DNA of 64,000 bases. Origin: Chromatocurvus sp964613795. GTDB taxonomy: Bacteria > Pseudomonadota > Gammaproteobacteria > Pseudomonadales > Halieaceae. The notes under the pieces were generated by a model, which was given only the letters and a program-made list of their open reading frames with translations, did not search any database and was not told where the DNA came from. Location: NCBI GenBank assembly GCA_964613795.1, contig CAZTJR010000003.1, forward strand, positions 62,001 through 126,000, given 5' to 3'. This document shows positions 44,679 to 53,246 of the stretch, piece after piece (position 1 is the first letter of the stretch; every line of letters starts with the position of its first letter). The position numbers and the translations under genes were made by a program.

Positions 44679-45842
44679 TTACCAGCCGCGGGTGCGTGAC
44701 CAGCGATCGATAACATGGTTGTTGTCATCGACGACAACAAATTCATCGAACTGGGCGGCTGTGGCGCAGGCATGGTTGGGCAGGATGCGCAGCAGGCCAC
44801 CGAGCGGCAGCTGCTGGTAGGGGAGTGGCGCAGTACTGTCGCGCCGGCTGATCATGCCATGCTCCTGACTGGCGCCTGAAACAACGAGGTCTTCTATCGC
44901 CCGGCACTCATTATCCAGCACCGCGCCATAGCCGTAATCCACGGCCTGGCTCTGTGTGCCGCGGTCGCGTGACAGGGCCATCCACCCACCATCGGTTATC
45001 ACCCGATTCCTGTCTTTCTGGTAGCCCGACACGCTGACCAGCACTGATAGCGCAATCTCAGACTGATCGCACACGCCTATGCCCGCCATCACCAGGTCGA
45101 AGAACACGTACACTCCTGCGCGGACTTCTGTCACGCCATCGAGGTTGTCGATGGCCAGCGCGGTAGGAGTGGACCCGATTGATACCACGGGGCAGGGAAA
45201 GCCCGCCGCGCGAATGCGTTCCGCAGCGGCAATGCTTGTATCGCGCTCCTGGTGGGCGAGCGCGAGCAGGGATTGCGCGTCCCGGCAGTGGTAGGACTCG
45301 CCGGCATGGGTCATGACGCCCACCAGATCGCAGTGGGGGCTGTCGGCAATGATCCGGGCGATGTCGAGCAGGCTGTCGTCGTCAAAGCGGACACCCGAGC
45401 GGTGTCCGTCGCTGTCCAGCTCTATCATTACCCTATGGGTGACCTGGCGTTGCGCGGCATCTGCGGCGACCGCTGCGGCGATCTCCAGACTGTCGAGAAC
45501 GATTTTGATATCGCATCCGCGCCGCGTGAGGTCGGCAACTGCCGCCAGCTTAGCGGGAACAATGCCCACTGCGTAAAGAATGTCACTGCAGCCGTGCGCG
45601 AAAAAATATTCCGCTTCCTGCAGGGTAGAGACGGTGATGCCGTTGACGTGGCCCCCGGCGAGGATCTCCCGGGTGACCTCGATACATTTGCTGGTTTTGA
45701 CATGCGGCCTCAGGGTGCCGTTCAGACCTGCCAGGTGCTGCGCGAGTCTTTCGATATTTCTGCGCATGCGCTGCAGGTCGAGCAGCAGGCAGGGTGTGGT
45801 CAGATCGCCGAGCGATCCGGTATCAGTGCTGGGGTGAATCAC
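44679..45842 (-). CDS. DSD1-type PLP enzyme (D-serine dehydratase/D-threonine aldolase family)
   Basis: The 387-residue fold-type III enzyme has the PLP lysine K49 in LRPHVKTSKC and PTALAIDNLDGVTEVRAGVYVFFD as the phosphate and dimer region. PNHACATAAQFDEF near the C-terminus carries the His and Cys that bind zinc in eukaryotic D-serine dehydratase. Substrate could be D-serine, D-threonine or a 3-hydroxy-D-aspartate; the sequence cannot decide. With the alanine racemase, D-amino acid transaminase and serine racemase-like genes it adds to a D-amino acid theme, although it lies far from them. Confidence 0.85.
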   Translation of the reverse strand: MIHPSTDTGSLGDLTTPCLLLDLQRMRRNIERLAQHLAGLNGTLRPHVKTSKCIEVTREILAGGHVNGITVSTLQEAEYFFAHGCSDILYAVGIVPAKLAAVADLTRRGCDIKIVLDSLEIAAAVAADAAQRQVTHRVMIELDSDGHRSGVRFDDDSLLDIARIIADSPHCDLVGVMTHAGESYHCRDAQSLLALAHQERDTSIAAAERIRAAGFPCPVVSIGSTPTALAIDNLDGVTEVRAGVYVFFDLVMAGIGVCDQSEIALSVLVSVSGYQKDRNRVITDGGWMALSRDRGTQSQAVDYGYGAVLDNECRAIEDLVVSGASQEHGMISRRDSTAPLPYQQLPLGGLLRILPNHACATAAQFDEFVVVDDNNHVIDRWSRTRGW

Positions 45843-45894
45843 ACCGCGTACTCCCGTTCAAGATGAGATTCACCCGCACAATGACGCCCGGGGC

Positions 45895-47313
45895 TCAGCG
45901 GATCAGGTAGAACGATTCCTGCCGGCCAAGCACCCATTCCCAGCCGTCATCTGTCAGCACGGCGTCTTCTTCCATGGAAAACCGCACTGGCTGGTTATCC
46001 CACTCGGGGACTGGGTGGGTCACGTTCAGTTCCACCGAGTGCCAGGTGTTGGCGCGGAAGGGCAGCTCTCCTCGCACGGGAACGCCGTCCTGGTAGTCGG
46101 TCATGCCGAGGGGTACGCCGGCCGCGTGACCGTGGTAGCCAATTGAGTGCCAGTAGATGGTGGCGTCCAGGTTCTCCTCGTCTGCTGTCGCGAGTGACGC
46201 GGCGAGGGCGTCGTTACCGCTGCGTCCCACGCGGGATTCTGCCAGGGTGATGTCCTGCAGGCGCATGGAGGCTCGCAGACCGTCCCGCAGGCCTTTTGGT
46301 GGCTCAACTTCGCCGGGCCGCAATACGTAGGCATTATGCTGGGTATCCGTAGCAAATCCCAGATACTGTATGCCGAAGTCGGTCCACAGCATGTCCCCGC
46401 GCTGGATGACCGCATCACCGCTGAACTTGCCGTCAATGCCTTTGCGCTGAATGCCAACAGAAGGGTGGAACCAGCCTTCCAGGCCGTACTCGGCGACCTG
46501 CTGGCGCATCCACCAGCGCACATCATCGGCGGTCGTCACGCCGGGAACAATGACCTCGTTGGAAAAGGCACGGCCGATGACGGAGTGCGCCACGCGCATG
46601 ATGTGGCGGTAGGCATCGGTCTCCTCGGGAAGTCGCTTTTCCAGCCAGCCCACTGCCAGCATTTCAGCGCTGACAATTCGGTCGCTGTAATCTTCGAGCG
46701 ATGCGAAAAGGGCGTCGCGCTGCGTGGCTGTCAGTCCGTCAGCGTGGTTCCATCGTTCCGACATGTTGATGCCGATCCTGTCTGGGTTGCGCTCCTCGAC
46801 CAGTTCTCGCAGTCCCTCGAACTGCTTCTCGTTGTGCGTCGGCACGACCGTATACAGGTTCTGGTAGTCAAAGCGACCCACAGACAGGGCCTCGACACCC
46901 TCTTCCTCGCCTCGATCGTGGAAGACCAGAATGGTTCTGCGACGCGAGGAATAGGTTTCAAAAGGCGCCAGCGAGCGGAATACGGGATCGTCATTGTATT
47001 CGCGCGAGATGACGATCCACATGTCAATGCCTTCGCGCCGCATGATCTCCGGGAGGATTGTCTCGAAGCGCTTCTCCAGCCAGCCACGCACCAGCGTTGA
47101 CTGTTCGCGATGGGTAAGCACCCGTTCTTCAGGGACAAACGCAGATGCCATGGGCACGACGTAGCCCGGTTCGTAAGGGCTCTCAGTATTCTGGGCAACG
47201 CCAGTCATCGGCGCTGCCAGTACTGCCGTTGCGATACAGGACTGGGACAGCGCGCGGCGCACCGCGGCAATGATGGGACTGCGACGTGTTTCATGTCGGG
47301 TTGATTGGTTCAT
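45895..47313 (-). CDS. Exported M24-family metallopeptidase (Xaa-Pro aminopeptidase-like)
   Basis: The 472-residue protein begins with an export signal (IIAAVRRALSQSCIATAVLAAP, cleaved near AQN). A creatinase-type N-terminal domain and an M24 pita-bread catalytic domain follow. Metal ligands are visible as two Asp residues in WTDFGIQYLGFATDTQH, His in GYHGHAAG, Glu in HSVELNV and Glu in SMEEDAVL. It should remove N-terminal residues, often before proline, in the periplasm. I start at 47313, after AAAGGAAG. A second ATG 21 bases upstream overlaps that ribosome site and is less likely. Confidence 0.87.
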   Translation of the reverse strand: MNQSTRHETRRSPIIAAVRRALSQSCIATAVLAAPMTGVAQNTESPYEPGYVVPMASAFVPEERVLTHREQSTLVRGWLEKRFETILPEIMRREGIDMWIVISREYNDDPVFRSLAPFETYSSRRRTILVFHDRGEEEGVEALSVGRFDYQNLYTVVPTHNEKQFEGLRELVEERNPDRIGINMSERWNHADGLTATQRDALFASLEDYSDRIVSAEMLAVGWLEKRLPEETDAYRHIMRVAHSVIGRAFSNEVIVPGVTTADDVRWWMRQQVAEYGLEGWFHPSVGIQRKGIDGKFSGDAVIQRGDMLWTDFGIQYLGFATDTQHNAYVLRPGEVEPPKGLRDGLRASMRLQDITLAESRVGRSGNDALAASLATADEENLDATIYWHSIGYHGHAAGVPLGMTDYQDGVPVRGELPFRANTWHSVELNVTHPVPEWDNQPVRFSMEEDAVLTDDGWEWVLGRQESFYLIR

Positions 47314-47557
47314 TTTCTGCTTCCTTTGCTGCATGCTGGCGTGTGATTATCGGATTCTTGCCGTAATTTATGTGCGTCGCTCGCCACGCTGACGTCTTTC
47401 GGGCCGATCTTCTGCCCCGCGAATGGCCGTGGGCAGCCCGGCGCCGAGACGACGGTCTGCGTAATCTCCGTTATTGCGCCGATCCGGATGCTGCCGCAGG
47501 CGGCAGGTGCAGCGCTTCGAACTGCAATCCGCCAGTGGCAGGCTCGATTCCGCCGCT

Positions 47558-48742
47558 TCAGCGATTGCGTCCCAGCCGTTCATGGGCATCTACCCATTCG
47601 TTCTGGCGCGTTTTTTTGTCGACGCGCGTCGCGGCGCCAAGGGACAGCTCGCCGGCCACGACGAGTCCTGCGGCAATCTCTGCAAGCTTGTAGGCCTTGC
47701 CTTTGCCATGACAATCCATGATTTCCAGGCATTCACGCTGGGTCGGCAGATTGGTGCCGCCACCGTAGGTCGCGAGTATCAGTGCCGGCAGCGTGATGGA
47801 GAAAAAGTAGTCGCCCTCGCGAGTGACCCGATTGTAGACCGTGCACTGGTTGGACTCGCCGATATTGGCGATGTCCTGACCGGTGGCCAGATACAGTGCG
47901 GCCAGTCCGTTAGCCGGGTGTGCTGCATTATTCGACGAGTGGCTGAGAAATGATGCGAGCGTGGTAATGCCCTGGCCGTAATGCATGGCCTCCGGGGTGA
48001 TCCGCAGATTACGTTCGAGTACGTCCCGGGGGACGGTTATCTCCGCCGTCACGCGGCGACCACGACCCTTCAGAGAGTTGACCGCAGAGGTGCGTTTCTC
48101 GGTGTCAAAGTTACCCGAAAGCAGGTAGTTCTTCAGCGCGGGATAGTTTTCCCGAATCCATTCGCAGGCGACGAATGTGGCGCGACTGGTCATGTTCTGG
48201 CCTGCCGCGTCGCCGGTCGTGTAGTCAAACCGCGTATAAATGAAATTATGGGCGTTGTAGTGCTCTATCTCGATCAGCTTGCCGACCGATGTCGTGGTTT
48301 CCGCAACGGCCTTTATTTGCTGGAAGTTGTCCGCCAGCCAGTGCTCGAAGTCCCTTGCGTCGCGGGCATTGCGGAAGACAAAGCAGGGCGCGCGCTGCAT
48401 GGCTTCGCCGGCCACGGTTGTCATGACGCCGCCACTTTCCCGAATGACCTTCATGCCGCGGTTATAGCTGGCCAGCATGGTTCCCTCGACGGTTGCCATC
48501 GGTACGTAGAACTCTCCCCTGGCGTGCTCGCCGTCGATCAGCAGGGGTCCGGCAAGACCGATGGGGATCTGTGCGACACCGAACATGTTCTCGATGTTGC
48601 CGGCCATGGCATCACCTTCAAAGGAGAACTGGCGGGTATGATGAAGTCTGGCTGGCGTGTGTTCCTCGATAAAGGCCTGGCGTTCCGCAATGATGTCGGG
48701 ACTGTAGTCGTTATCGGGTGATCTCGGAATGCGTCTGCTCAC
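47558..48742 (-). CDS. Hydroxymethylglutaryl-CoA reductase (class I-like)
   Basis: The 394-residue enzyme should reduce HMG-CoA to mevalonate. The substrate loop NIENMFGVAQIPIGLAGPLL leads to E86 in ATVEGTML. TEKRTSAVNSLKGRGR carries the catalytic lysine, TGQDIANIG the aspartate, and AHERLGRN near the C-terminus the histidine; YGGGTNLPTQ is also typical. All four catalytic residues are present and the pattern is nearer to class I (eukaryotic/archaeal) than to Pseudomonas-type class II enzymes. No transmembrane domain is present. No other mevalonate-pathway gene lies in the window, and most gammaproteobacteria use the MEP pathway. Confidence 0.88.
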   Translation of the reverse strand: MSRRIPRSPDNDYSPDIIAERQAFIEEHTPARLHHTRQFSFEGDAMAGNIENMFGVAQIPIGLAGPLLIDGEHARGEFYVPMATVEGTMLASYNRGMKVIRESGGVMTTVAGEAMQRAPCFVFRNARDARDFEHWLADNFQQIKAVAETTTSVGKLIEIEHYNAHNFIYTRFDYTTGDAAGQNMTSRATFVACEWIRENYPALKNYLLSGNFDTEKRTSAVNSLKGRGRRVTAEITVPRDVLERNLRITPEAMHYGQGITTLASFLSHSSNNAAHPANGLAALYLATGQDIANIGESNQCTVYNRVTREGDYFFSITLPALILATYGGGTNLPTQRECLEIMDCHGKGKAYKLAEIAAGLVVAGELSLGAATRVDKKTRQNEWVDAHERLGRNR

Positions 48743-48808
48743 GAAGGCTCTCCGTTGTTATCCGACCATACGGTACGCAAGGGTCGCAGAACCGTCAATA
48801 TTGGCTGG

Positions 48809-48843
48809 CACCGGCCGCAGGCAGTGTCGCTCTGCCGCCGGTG
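48809..48843 (-). terminator. Compound hairpin after the VOC gene
   Basis: CACCGGC (48809-48815) pairs with GCCGGTG (48837-48843), and inside it GGCAG (48820-48824) pairs with CTGCC (48832-48836). It begins nine bases after the VOC stop on the minus strand. There is no T run, so it may act as a processing or Rho-associated 3' end rather than an intrinsic terminator. Confidence 0.4.
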
Positions 48844-48851
48844 GTAGGCGA

Positions 48852-49223
48852 TCAACCGAAGTGGAAAAACGCGATCTTGTTGCCATCCGGGTCGCGTACG
48901 TAGGCACCGTAGAATACGTCGGGAATACGCTGGCCAGGCGCGCCGTCATCACTGGCTCCCAGTTCAAGGGCATTGTGGTAGAGAGCGTCGACGTTTTCCT
49001 TTGACCCGGCAGTAATCGCCAGCATATTGCCATTGCCCGGATGGGGCGCCTCTTCGTTATAGGGTATGCAGATCGACAGCATTGGCTCGCTCATGCTTTT
49101 GCCAATAAAGGCGATGCGGTCCATTTCCATCAGGACCTTCGCACCGAGGCTGGCGAGTACACCGCTATAGAATGCCTTGGCTTTGTCCATGTCTGTAACG
49201 CCAACGGTGACGTATCCGATCAT
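48852..49223 (-). CDS. VOC (glyoxalase/bleomycin resistance/dioxygenase) family protein
   Basis: The 123-residue protein has the paired beta-alpha-beta-beta-beta units of the vicinal oxygen chelate fold. It starts MIGYVTVGVTDMDKAKAFYSGVL and ends YVRDPDGNKIAFFHFG. It is too general a fold for a substrate to be named. The ATG at 49223 has AGGAGAGA upstream; a longer frame adds 39 residues without family similarity. It lies before the HMG-CoA reductase gene on the same strand, 109 bp apart, with a hairpin between them. Confidence 0.82.
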   Translation of the reverse strand: MIGYVTVGVTDMDKAKAFYSGVLASLGAKVLMEMDRIAFIGKSMSEPMLSICIPYNEEAPHPGNGNMLAITAGSKENVDALYHNALELGASDDGAPGQRIPDVFYGAYVRDPDGNKIAFFHFG

Positions 49224-49357
49224 CTGCTGTCTCTCCTGATATCTGCTGTGCGGGTTATGTTCAACGACCTGAACCGGCTCGTTGCGCTGCCGCTGCATTC
49301 TAGCGTAAACGAGCGTGCCGGTCTGTAACTCCGTGGACAAGGCTGCCCCTGGCGGCG

Positions 49358-50632
49358 ATGATGATGGCTATGGAATTTCTTGAAACAGAGAGTATGAGGC
49401 TGGCCATTGCCCTGGTAATCGGCCTGCTGCTCGGCGCTGAACGCGGCTGGACTTACCGGGACATCCGGGAAGGCGGCCGGATGGCCGGCCTGCGAACATT
49501 CGGTGTTATGGGTCTCCTGGGCGGCGTTTGTGGACTCCTGTCCGATCGCTTCGGCGCTGCTGTCTTCGGCCTGGCGTTTCTCGCGCTGGCGATAGTGTTG
49601 CTCGCAGCGCATGTTCTGCAAAGTCGTGAGGATAGCGATCACAGCGTGACCAGCGTTGCGGCGGCATTACTGGCGTTCGCACTCGGTGGCCTGTCGGCGG
49701 CTGGCGATCCCGCGCTTGCGGCTGCGGCGGCCGTTGTGGCTGCGCTGCTCCTCAGCTACAAGACGCTCCTGCATGCGTGGCTGGATCGCCTGCAGCGGAT
49801 TGAGCTGCGCGCCGTTTTCAAGCTGCTGCTGATCTCAGTAGTGGTGCTGCCGCTGTTGCCCGATCGCGGTTACGGTCCGTGGCAGGCCCTGAATCCCTAC
49901 GCCATCTGGTGGATGGTGGTTCTTATCGCCCTGATTTCCTCGGCAGGCTACTTTGCGGTACAGATTGGCGGTCCCCGGCATGGCACGCTGTTTACCGGCA
50001 TGTTTGGCGGTCTCGCATCATCGACCGCAGTCACTCTGCAGTTTGCGCGCGCGGCACGGCGGGAACCCGGGTCGGCAAAGCTTCTGGCAACGGCGATTCT
50101 GCTCGCCTGTGGCACCATGTTCCCGCGCATGTTCGTGGTGGCATCGGTGCTGAATCCTGCGCTACTGCAGCCGCTACTGCTTCCCGCGCTAGCGATGGCG
50201 ATGGTGGTCTATCTGCCGGCCCTCTGGTTCTGGCGGGAAACTCGTCGTGAGGCCGTGGCGGTGGCATCGCCCCTGAAGAATCCCTTCGAACTCGGTCCCG
50301 CGCTGGCGTTCGGTGCACTGCTGGCGCTGGTCATGTTGCTGAGTGAAGCGCTTCGACATCTATATGGTGATGCCGGTCTGCTCGCGCTGGCCGCTGCGTC
50401 GGGTATCACCGATGTCGATGCCATAACCCTGTCGCTGTCACGCTTGTCCCTGACGGATGTCGCGGTATCTGTTGCGGCTCTCGGTATCGTGACGGCCGCC
50501 GCGGCGAACACGCTTGCCAAGGCGGTAATGGCCGCCATGATAGGCGGCAAAGCGGTCGGGGTTCGCGTCGCCAGCGTACTTGTTGCCAGTGCGCTCTCCG
50601 GCCTTGCAGTGGCAATTACGAGTCTGGCTTGA
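49358..50632 (+). CDS. MgtC/SapB and DUF4010 membrane protein
   Basis: This 424-residue inner-membrane protein has an N-terminal MgtC/SapB-type domain (LAIALVIGLLLGAERGW, then GGRMAGLRTFGVMGLLGG) and a C-terminal DUF4010 region with many helices (GGLASSTAVTLQFAR, LAAASGITDVDAITLS). Full-length members of this type are common in proteobacteria and uncharacterised; a role in ion or stress response is guessed from MgtC. Several nearby Met codons make the exact start uncertain (49358, 49361 or 49370). The next gene starts 55 bp later on the same strand. Confidence 0.82.
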   Translation: MMMAMEFLETESMRLAIALVIGLLLGAERGWTYRDIREGGRMAGLRTFGVMGLLGGVCGLLSDRFGAAVFGLAFLALAIVLLAAHVLQSREDSDHSVTSVAAALLAFALGGLSAAGDPALAAAAAVVAALLLSYKTLLHAWLDRLQRIELRAVFKLLLISVVVLPLLPDRGYGPWQALNPYAIWWMVVLIALISSAGYFAVQIGGPRHGTLFTGMFGGLASSTAVTLQFARAARREPGSAKLLATAILLACGTMFPRMFVVASVLNPALLQPLLLPALAMAMVVYLPALWFWRETRREAVAVASPLKNPFELGPALAFGALLALVMLLSEALRHLYGDAGLLALAAASGITDVDAITLSLSRLSLTDVAVSVAALGIVTAAAANTLAKAVMAAMIGGKAVGVRVASVLVASALSGLAVAITSLA

Positions 50633-50687
50633 GTCCGGGGTCGGGCACCGCGTATGCTTTGCGCTCTTTCATCGGGTAGCCCGCACT

Positions 50688-52424
50688 ATGCTGGAGCAGT
50701 TGCTGATTGCAGGGGTTTTCCTCTGCCTTTTCTCCGGGCTTATTTTCAGCAGCGTTTCTCCGGCCTGGCTGTTCACGCTGGCGATGAGCGTGTGTTACCT
50801 TGCCGGGCTTGTCAGCACGGAAGAGCTCCTTGGCAAGGCGTCCAATACCGGGCTGGTCACACTGATTCTCCTGCTGCTGGTATCGGTGGGACTCGAAAAA
50901 CTCAGCTGGCTGGAGCGGCTTTCCACCCGTCTTGTAAACGCCTGGTATCGTCGCAGCCTGCTCCGGCTTGGCATTGTGACCGCAATCTTCTCGGCCTTTG
51001 TCAATAATACGGCAGTGGTTGCGACGCTGGCCAACAGCGTGCGCACCAGTCGTCACCATTTGCCCTCCAGGCTGCTTATGCCGCTGTCATTCGCCGCTAT
51101 TCTTGGCGGCACAATGACGCTGATCGGCACCTCGACCAACCTCATCGTCAGCAGTTTCTACGAAGATGCAACGGGAGCGGGGCTGTCTTTCTTTGCCTTC
51201 CTGCCGGTCGGTGGCGCCGCGACGCTGGTCGGGCTGCTTGTGATCCTCGTCTTTTCACGGCTGTTGCCGGAAAACCCCACTGAGGAGGTCAACGTCAATG
51301 AATACCTGGTAGAAGCCGAGGTCAGCGAGGACTCACCGCTGGTGGGGCACAGTATCGCCGACAATGGGCTGAGAGATCTGGAGGCGCTGTTCCTGGTGGA
51401 GATTGTCCGCGATGAGCACCTTGTCTCACCGGTAGCGCCCCAGGAAGTGATTGAAGCAGGCGACAAGTTGATCTTCTCCGGCGACATCAGCCAGGTCAGT
51501 CTCCTGGAGCGTTTTGCCGGTCTCAGGCTGTTTGCGACACAGGAGGGTCTGCTGCGCGGTAACCTTACCGAGGTAATTCTTCTGCCCGGCGCAACGGTGG
51601 AGGGCCGGACCATCAAGGAGAGCGGATTCCGTTCTCTGTTCGACGCCGCTGTTGTCGGTATGCGTCGTGGCGGTAAGCGCTTATCGGGGAAACTCGGTGG
51701 GATAACCCTGCAGGCCGGCGACAGCCTGATGCTGGCGGTCGGCGCTGACTTCGCAACGCGGCGCAATGTTGACAAAAACTTTCTGGTCGTTGACCAGAGC
51801 GGCATTCGCAGTCGTACCAGCACCGCGCACGATATCGTGCTCAGCGCCGGCCTGCTGCTGGTGGTGGCGCTCGGTGCGCTGGAGATTGTGCCGCTGATCA
51901 AGGGCGTAGCCATTCTGCTGGTCGTCATGCTGGCCCTTGGAATCGTGCGCAGCAGTGAACTGTCGCGGCGCTTTCCGTTCGGCATGTGGCTGATCATCGC
52001 CTCGGCCTTGACGCTGTCCCAGGCGCTGTCCAACACCGGTCTGGTCAACGTACTGGCAGCACTGTTACACAGCGCCCTTGATGGGCAGGGGGCGTATATG
52101 GCGCTGATCGGGGTCTACCTGGGTACCTTGCTCATGACTGAGTTGATGACCAACAACGCTGCCGCTGCCCTGGTTTTCCCCATAGCCTACGGGCTGGCGC
52201 AGAGCTACGGGGTCGACCCGATGCCTTTTGCCATGGCAGTTGCATTCGGTGCGAGCGCCAGTTTTCTCACGCCCTATGGCTACACGACTAACCTGATGGT
52301 GCAGAACCTCGGCGGGTATACGCTGGCGCACTATTTTCGCTACGGGTTTCCACTGTCTGTCGCCTACAGTCTGACGGTGCTTTTTCTGCTGCCGCGGGTC
52401 TTTCCCTTCTTTCCGGCTGCTTGA
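50688..52424 (+). CDS. SLC13/DASS-family permease with two TrkA_C (RCK_C) domains
   Basis: The 578-residue membrane protein has five or six helices at each end, with a soluble stretch between about residues 205 and 385. That stretch holds two RCK_C-like units (DSPLVGHSIADNGLRDLEAL and GATVEGRTIKESGFRSLFDA). The paired transport motifs GTSTNLIVSS and TPYGYTTNLMV match the SNT signatures of Na+/dicarboxylate or sulfate carriers. The substrate is therefore an anion such as sulfate or a dicarboxylate. I start at 50688, since an earlier start would overlap the MgtC-like gene and add non-membrane residues. Confidence 0.85.
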   Translation: MLEQLLIAGVFLCLFSGLIFSSVSPAWLFTLAMSVCYLAGLVSTEELLGKASNTGLVTLILLLLVSVGLEKLSWLERLSTRLVNAWYRRSLLRLGIVTAIFSAFVNNTAVVATLANSVRTSRHHLPSRLLMPLSFAAILGGTMTLIGTSTNLIVSSFYEDATGAGLSFFAFLPVGGAATLVGLLVILVFSRLLPENPTEEVNVNEYLVEAEVSEDSPLVGHSIADNGLRDLEALFLVEIVRDEHLVSPVAPQEVIEAGDKLIFSGDISQVSLLERFAGLRLFATQEGLLRGNLTEVILLPGATVEGRTIKESGFRSLFDAAVVGMRRGGKRLSGKLGGITLQAGDSLMLAVGADFATRRNVDKNFLVVDQSGIRSRTSTAHDIVLSAGLLLVVALGALEIVPLIKGVAILLVVMLALGIVRSSELSRRFPFGMWLIIASALTLSQALSNTGLVNVLAALLHSALDGQGAYMALIGVYLGTLLMTELMTNNAAAALVFPIAYGLAQSYGVDPMPFAMAVAFGASASFLTPYGYTTNLMVQNLGGYTLAHYFRYGFPLSVAYSLTVLFLLPRVFPFFPAA

Positions 52425-52445
52425 GGCCTCGCGCCGATGGTGGCG

Positions 52446-53105
52446 CTAATCGGATGTCTGAATGCTGGCAATGCGCTTCAGGAATCCGAGGTGCTCGCGC
52501 CGGATATCGGTATCGGGACCACTGCCCCCTGGCTGGTTGTCAGCGCCCAGCGTATAGAGTTCATAGGTAGCGCGAACGCGACCGCCGAGGCTGCGCTCGT
52601 AGTGGTACGGACGACCCCAGGGATCAAGCGGTATATGGTCGAGATACTCTCCCTGGGGCGGTGTCAGTGCGTTGAGGCCAGCGGCGTCTGCGGGCAGGTC
52701 GCCGTGCGCAGTGATGTGTGCTTCGAGGGCGTCATGCAGCGCGCTCATGTCCCGGTAGATCTGCTGTAGCGTCGCGTTTTCCGCCGTCATCGGACCCACG
52801 CCGAGGCGCTCATGCAGCGCTTTCACCGGTTCTTTCGTGCAGTAGATGGCAACCTCGTCTTTTCCTGGCTGATTGAACACGCGACCGTCATGATAAATAA
52901 AGGGGCGCGTACGCTGGGTGTAGCCCATAACGCTGCTCGCCGTGTATTCGCCGCACACCACATCGCCGGGGTAAGTGCGCACATTGTCGTAGGTAACACC
53001 GCGCTTGTCCGGGAGCGTGCTGAGGAGGGAGTCCTGCGCCTGCTGCTGCAGATTGCTGCAGCCGCCAAGAAGAGCGAGAACGTAGAGTATTGTCAGGGGT
53101 CGCAT
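52446..53105 (-). CDS. Lipoprotein with GspG-like (type II pseudopilin) C-terminal domain
   Basis: The 219-residue protein starts with a lipoprotein signal, MRPLTILYVLALLGGC. Its C-terminal part reads IPLDPWGRPYHYER and then YELYTLGADNQPGGSGPDTDI, which is the calcium-site region of the major type II pseudopilin GspG. The usual GspG N-terminus, with the prepilin cleavage site and hydrophobic helix, is absent. The helical segment ATLQQIYRDMSALHDALEAH may stand in for it. No other type II secretion gene is nearby. It may be a pilin-derived lipoprotein with a structural role; function is unknown. Confidence 0.75.
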   Translation of the reverse strand: MRPLTILYVLALLGGCSNLQQQAQDSLLSTLPDKRGVTYDNVRTYPGDVVCGEYTASSVMGYTQRTRPFIYHDGRVFNQPGKDEVAIYCTKEPVKALHERLGVGPMTAENATLQQIYRDMSALHDALEAHITAHGDLPADAAGLNALTPPQGEYLDHIPLDPWGRPYHYERSLGGRVRATYELYTLGADNQPGGSGPDTDIRREHLGFLKRIASIQTSD

Positions 53106-53246
53106 GTTGGTGTCCGCCGTTGCCCGGGAAATGGTGTCCGGCGCGCAGTATAGCGCACGCATTTGCCGTATCAGAGAGCGTTTTCGAGCTACCGTTTGCC
53201 GGTATTTTTGCCGATGCTGGAGATGTCTTAGCACAGGAGCCAGCCG

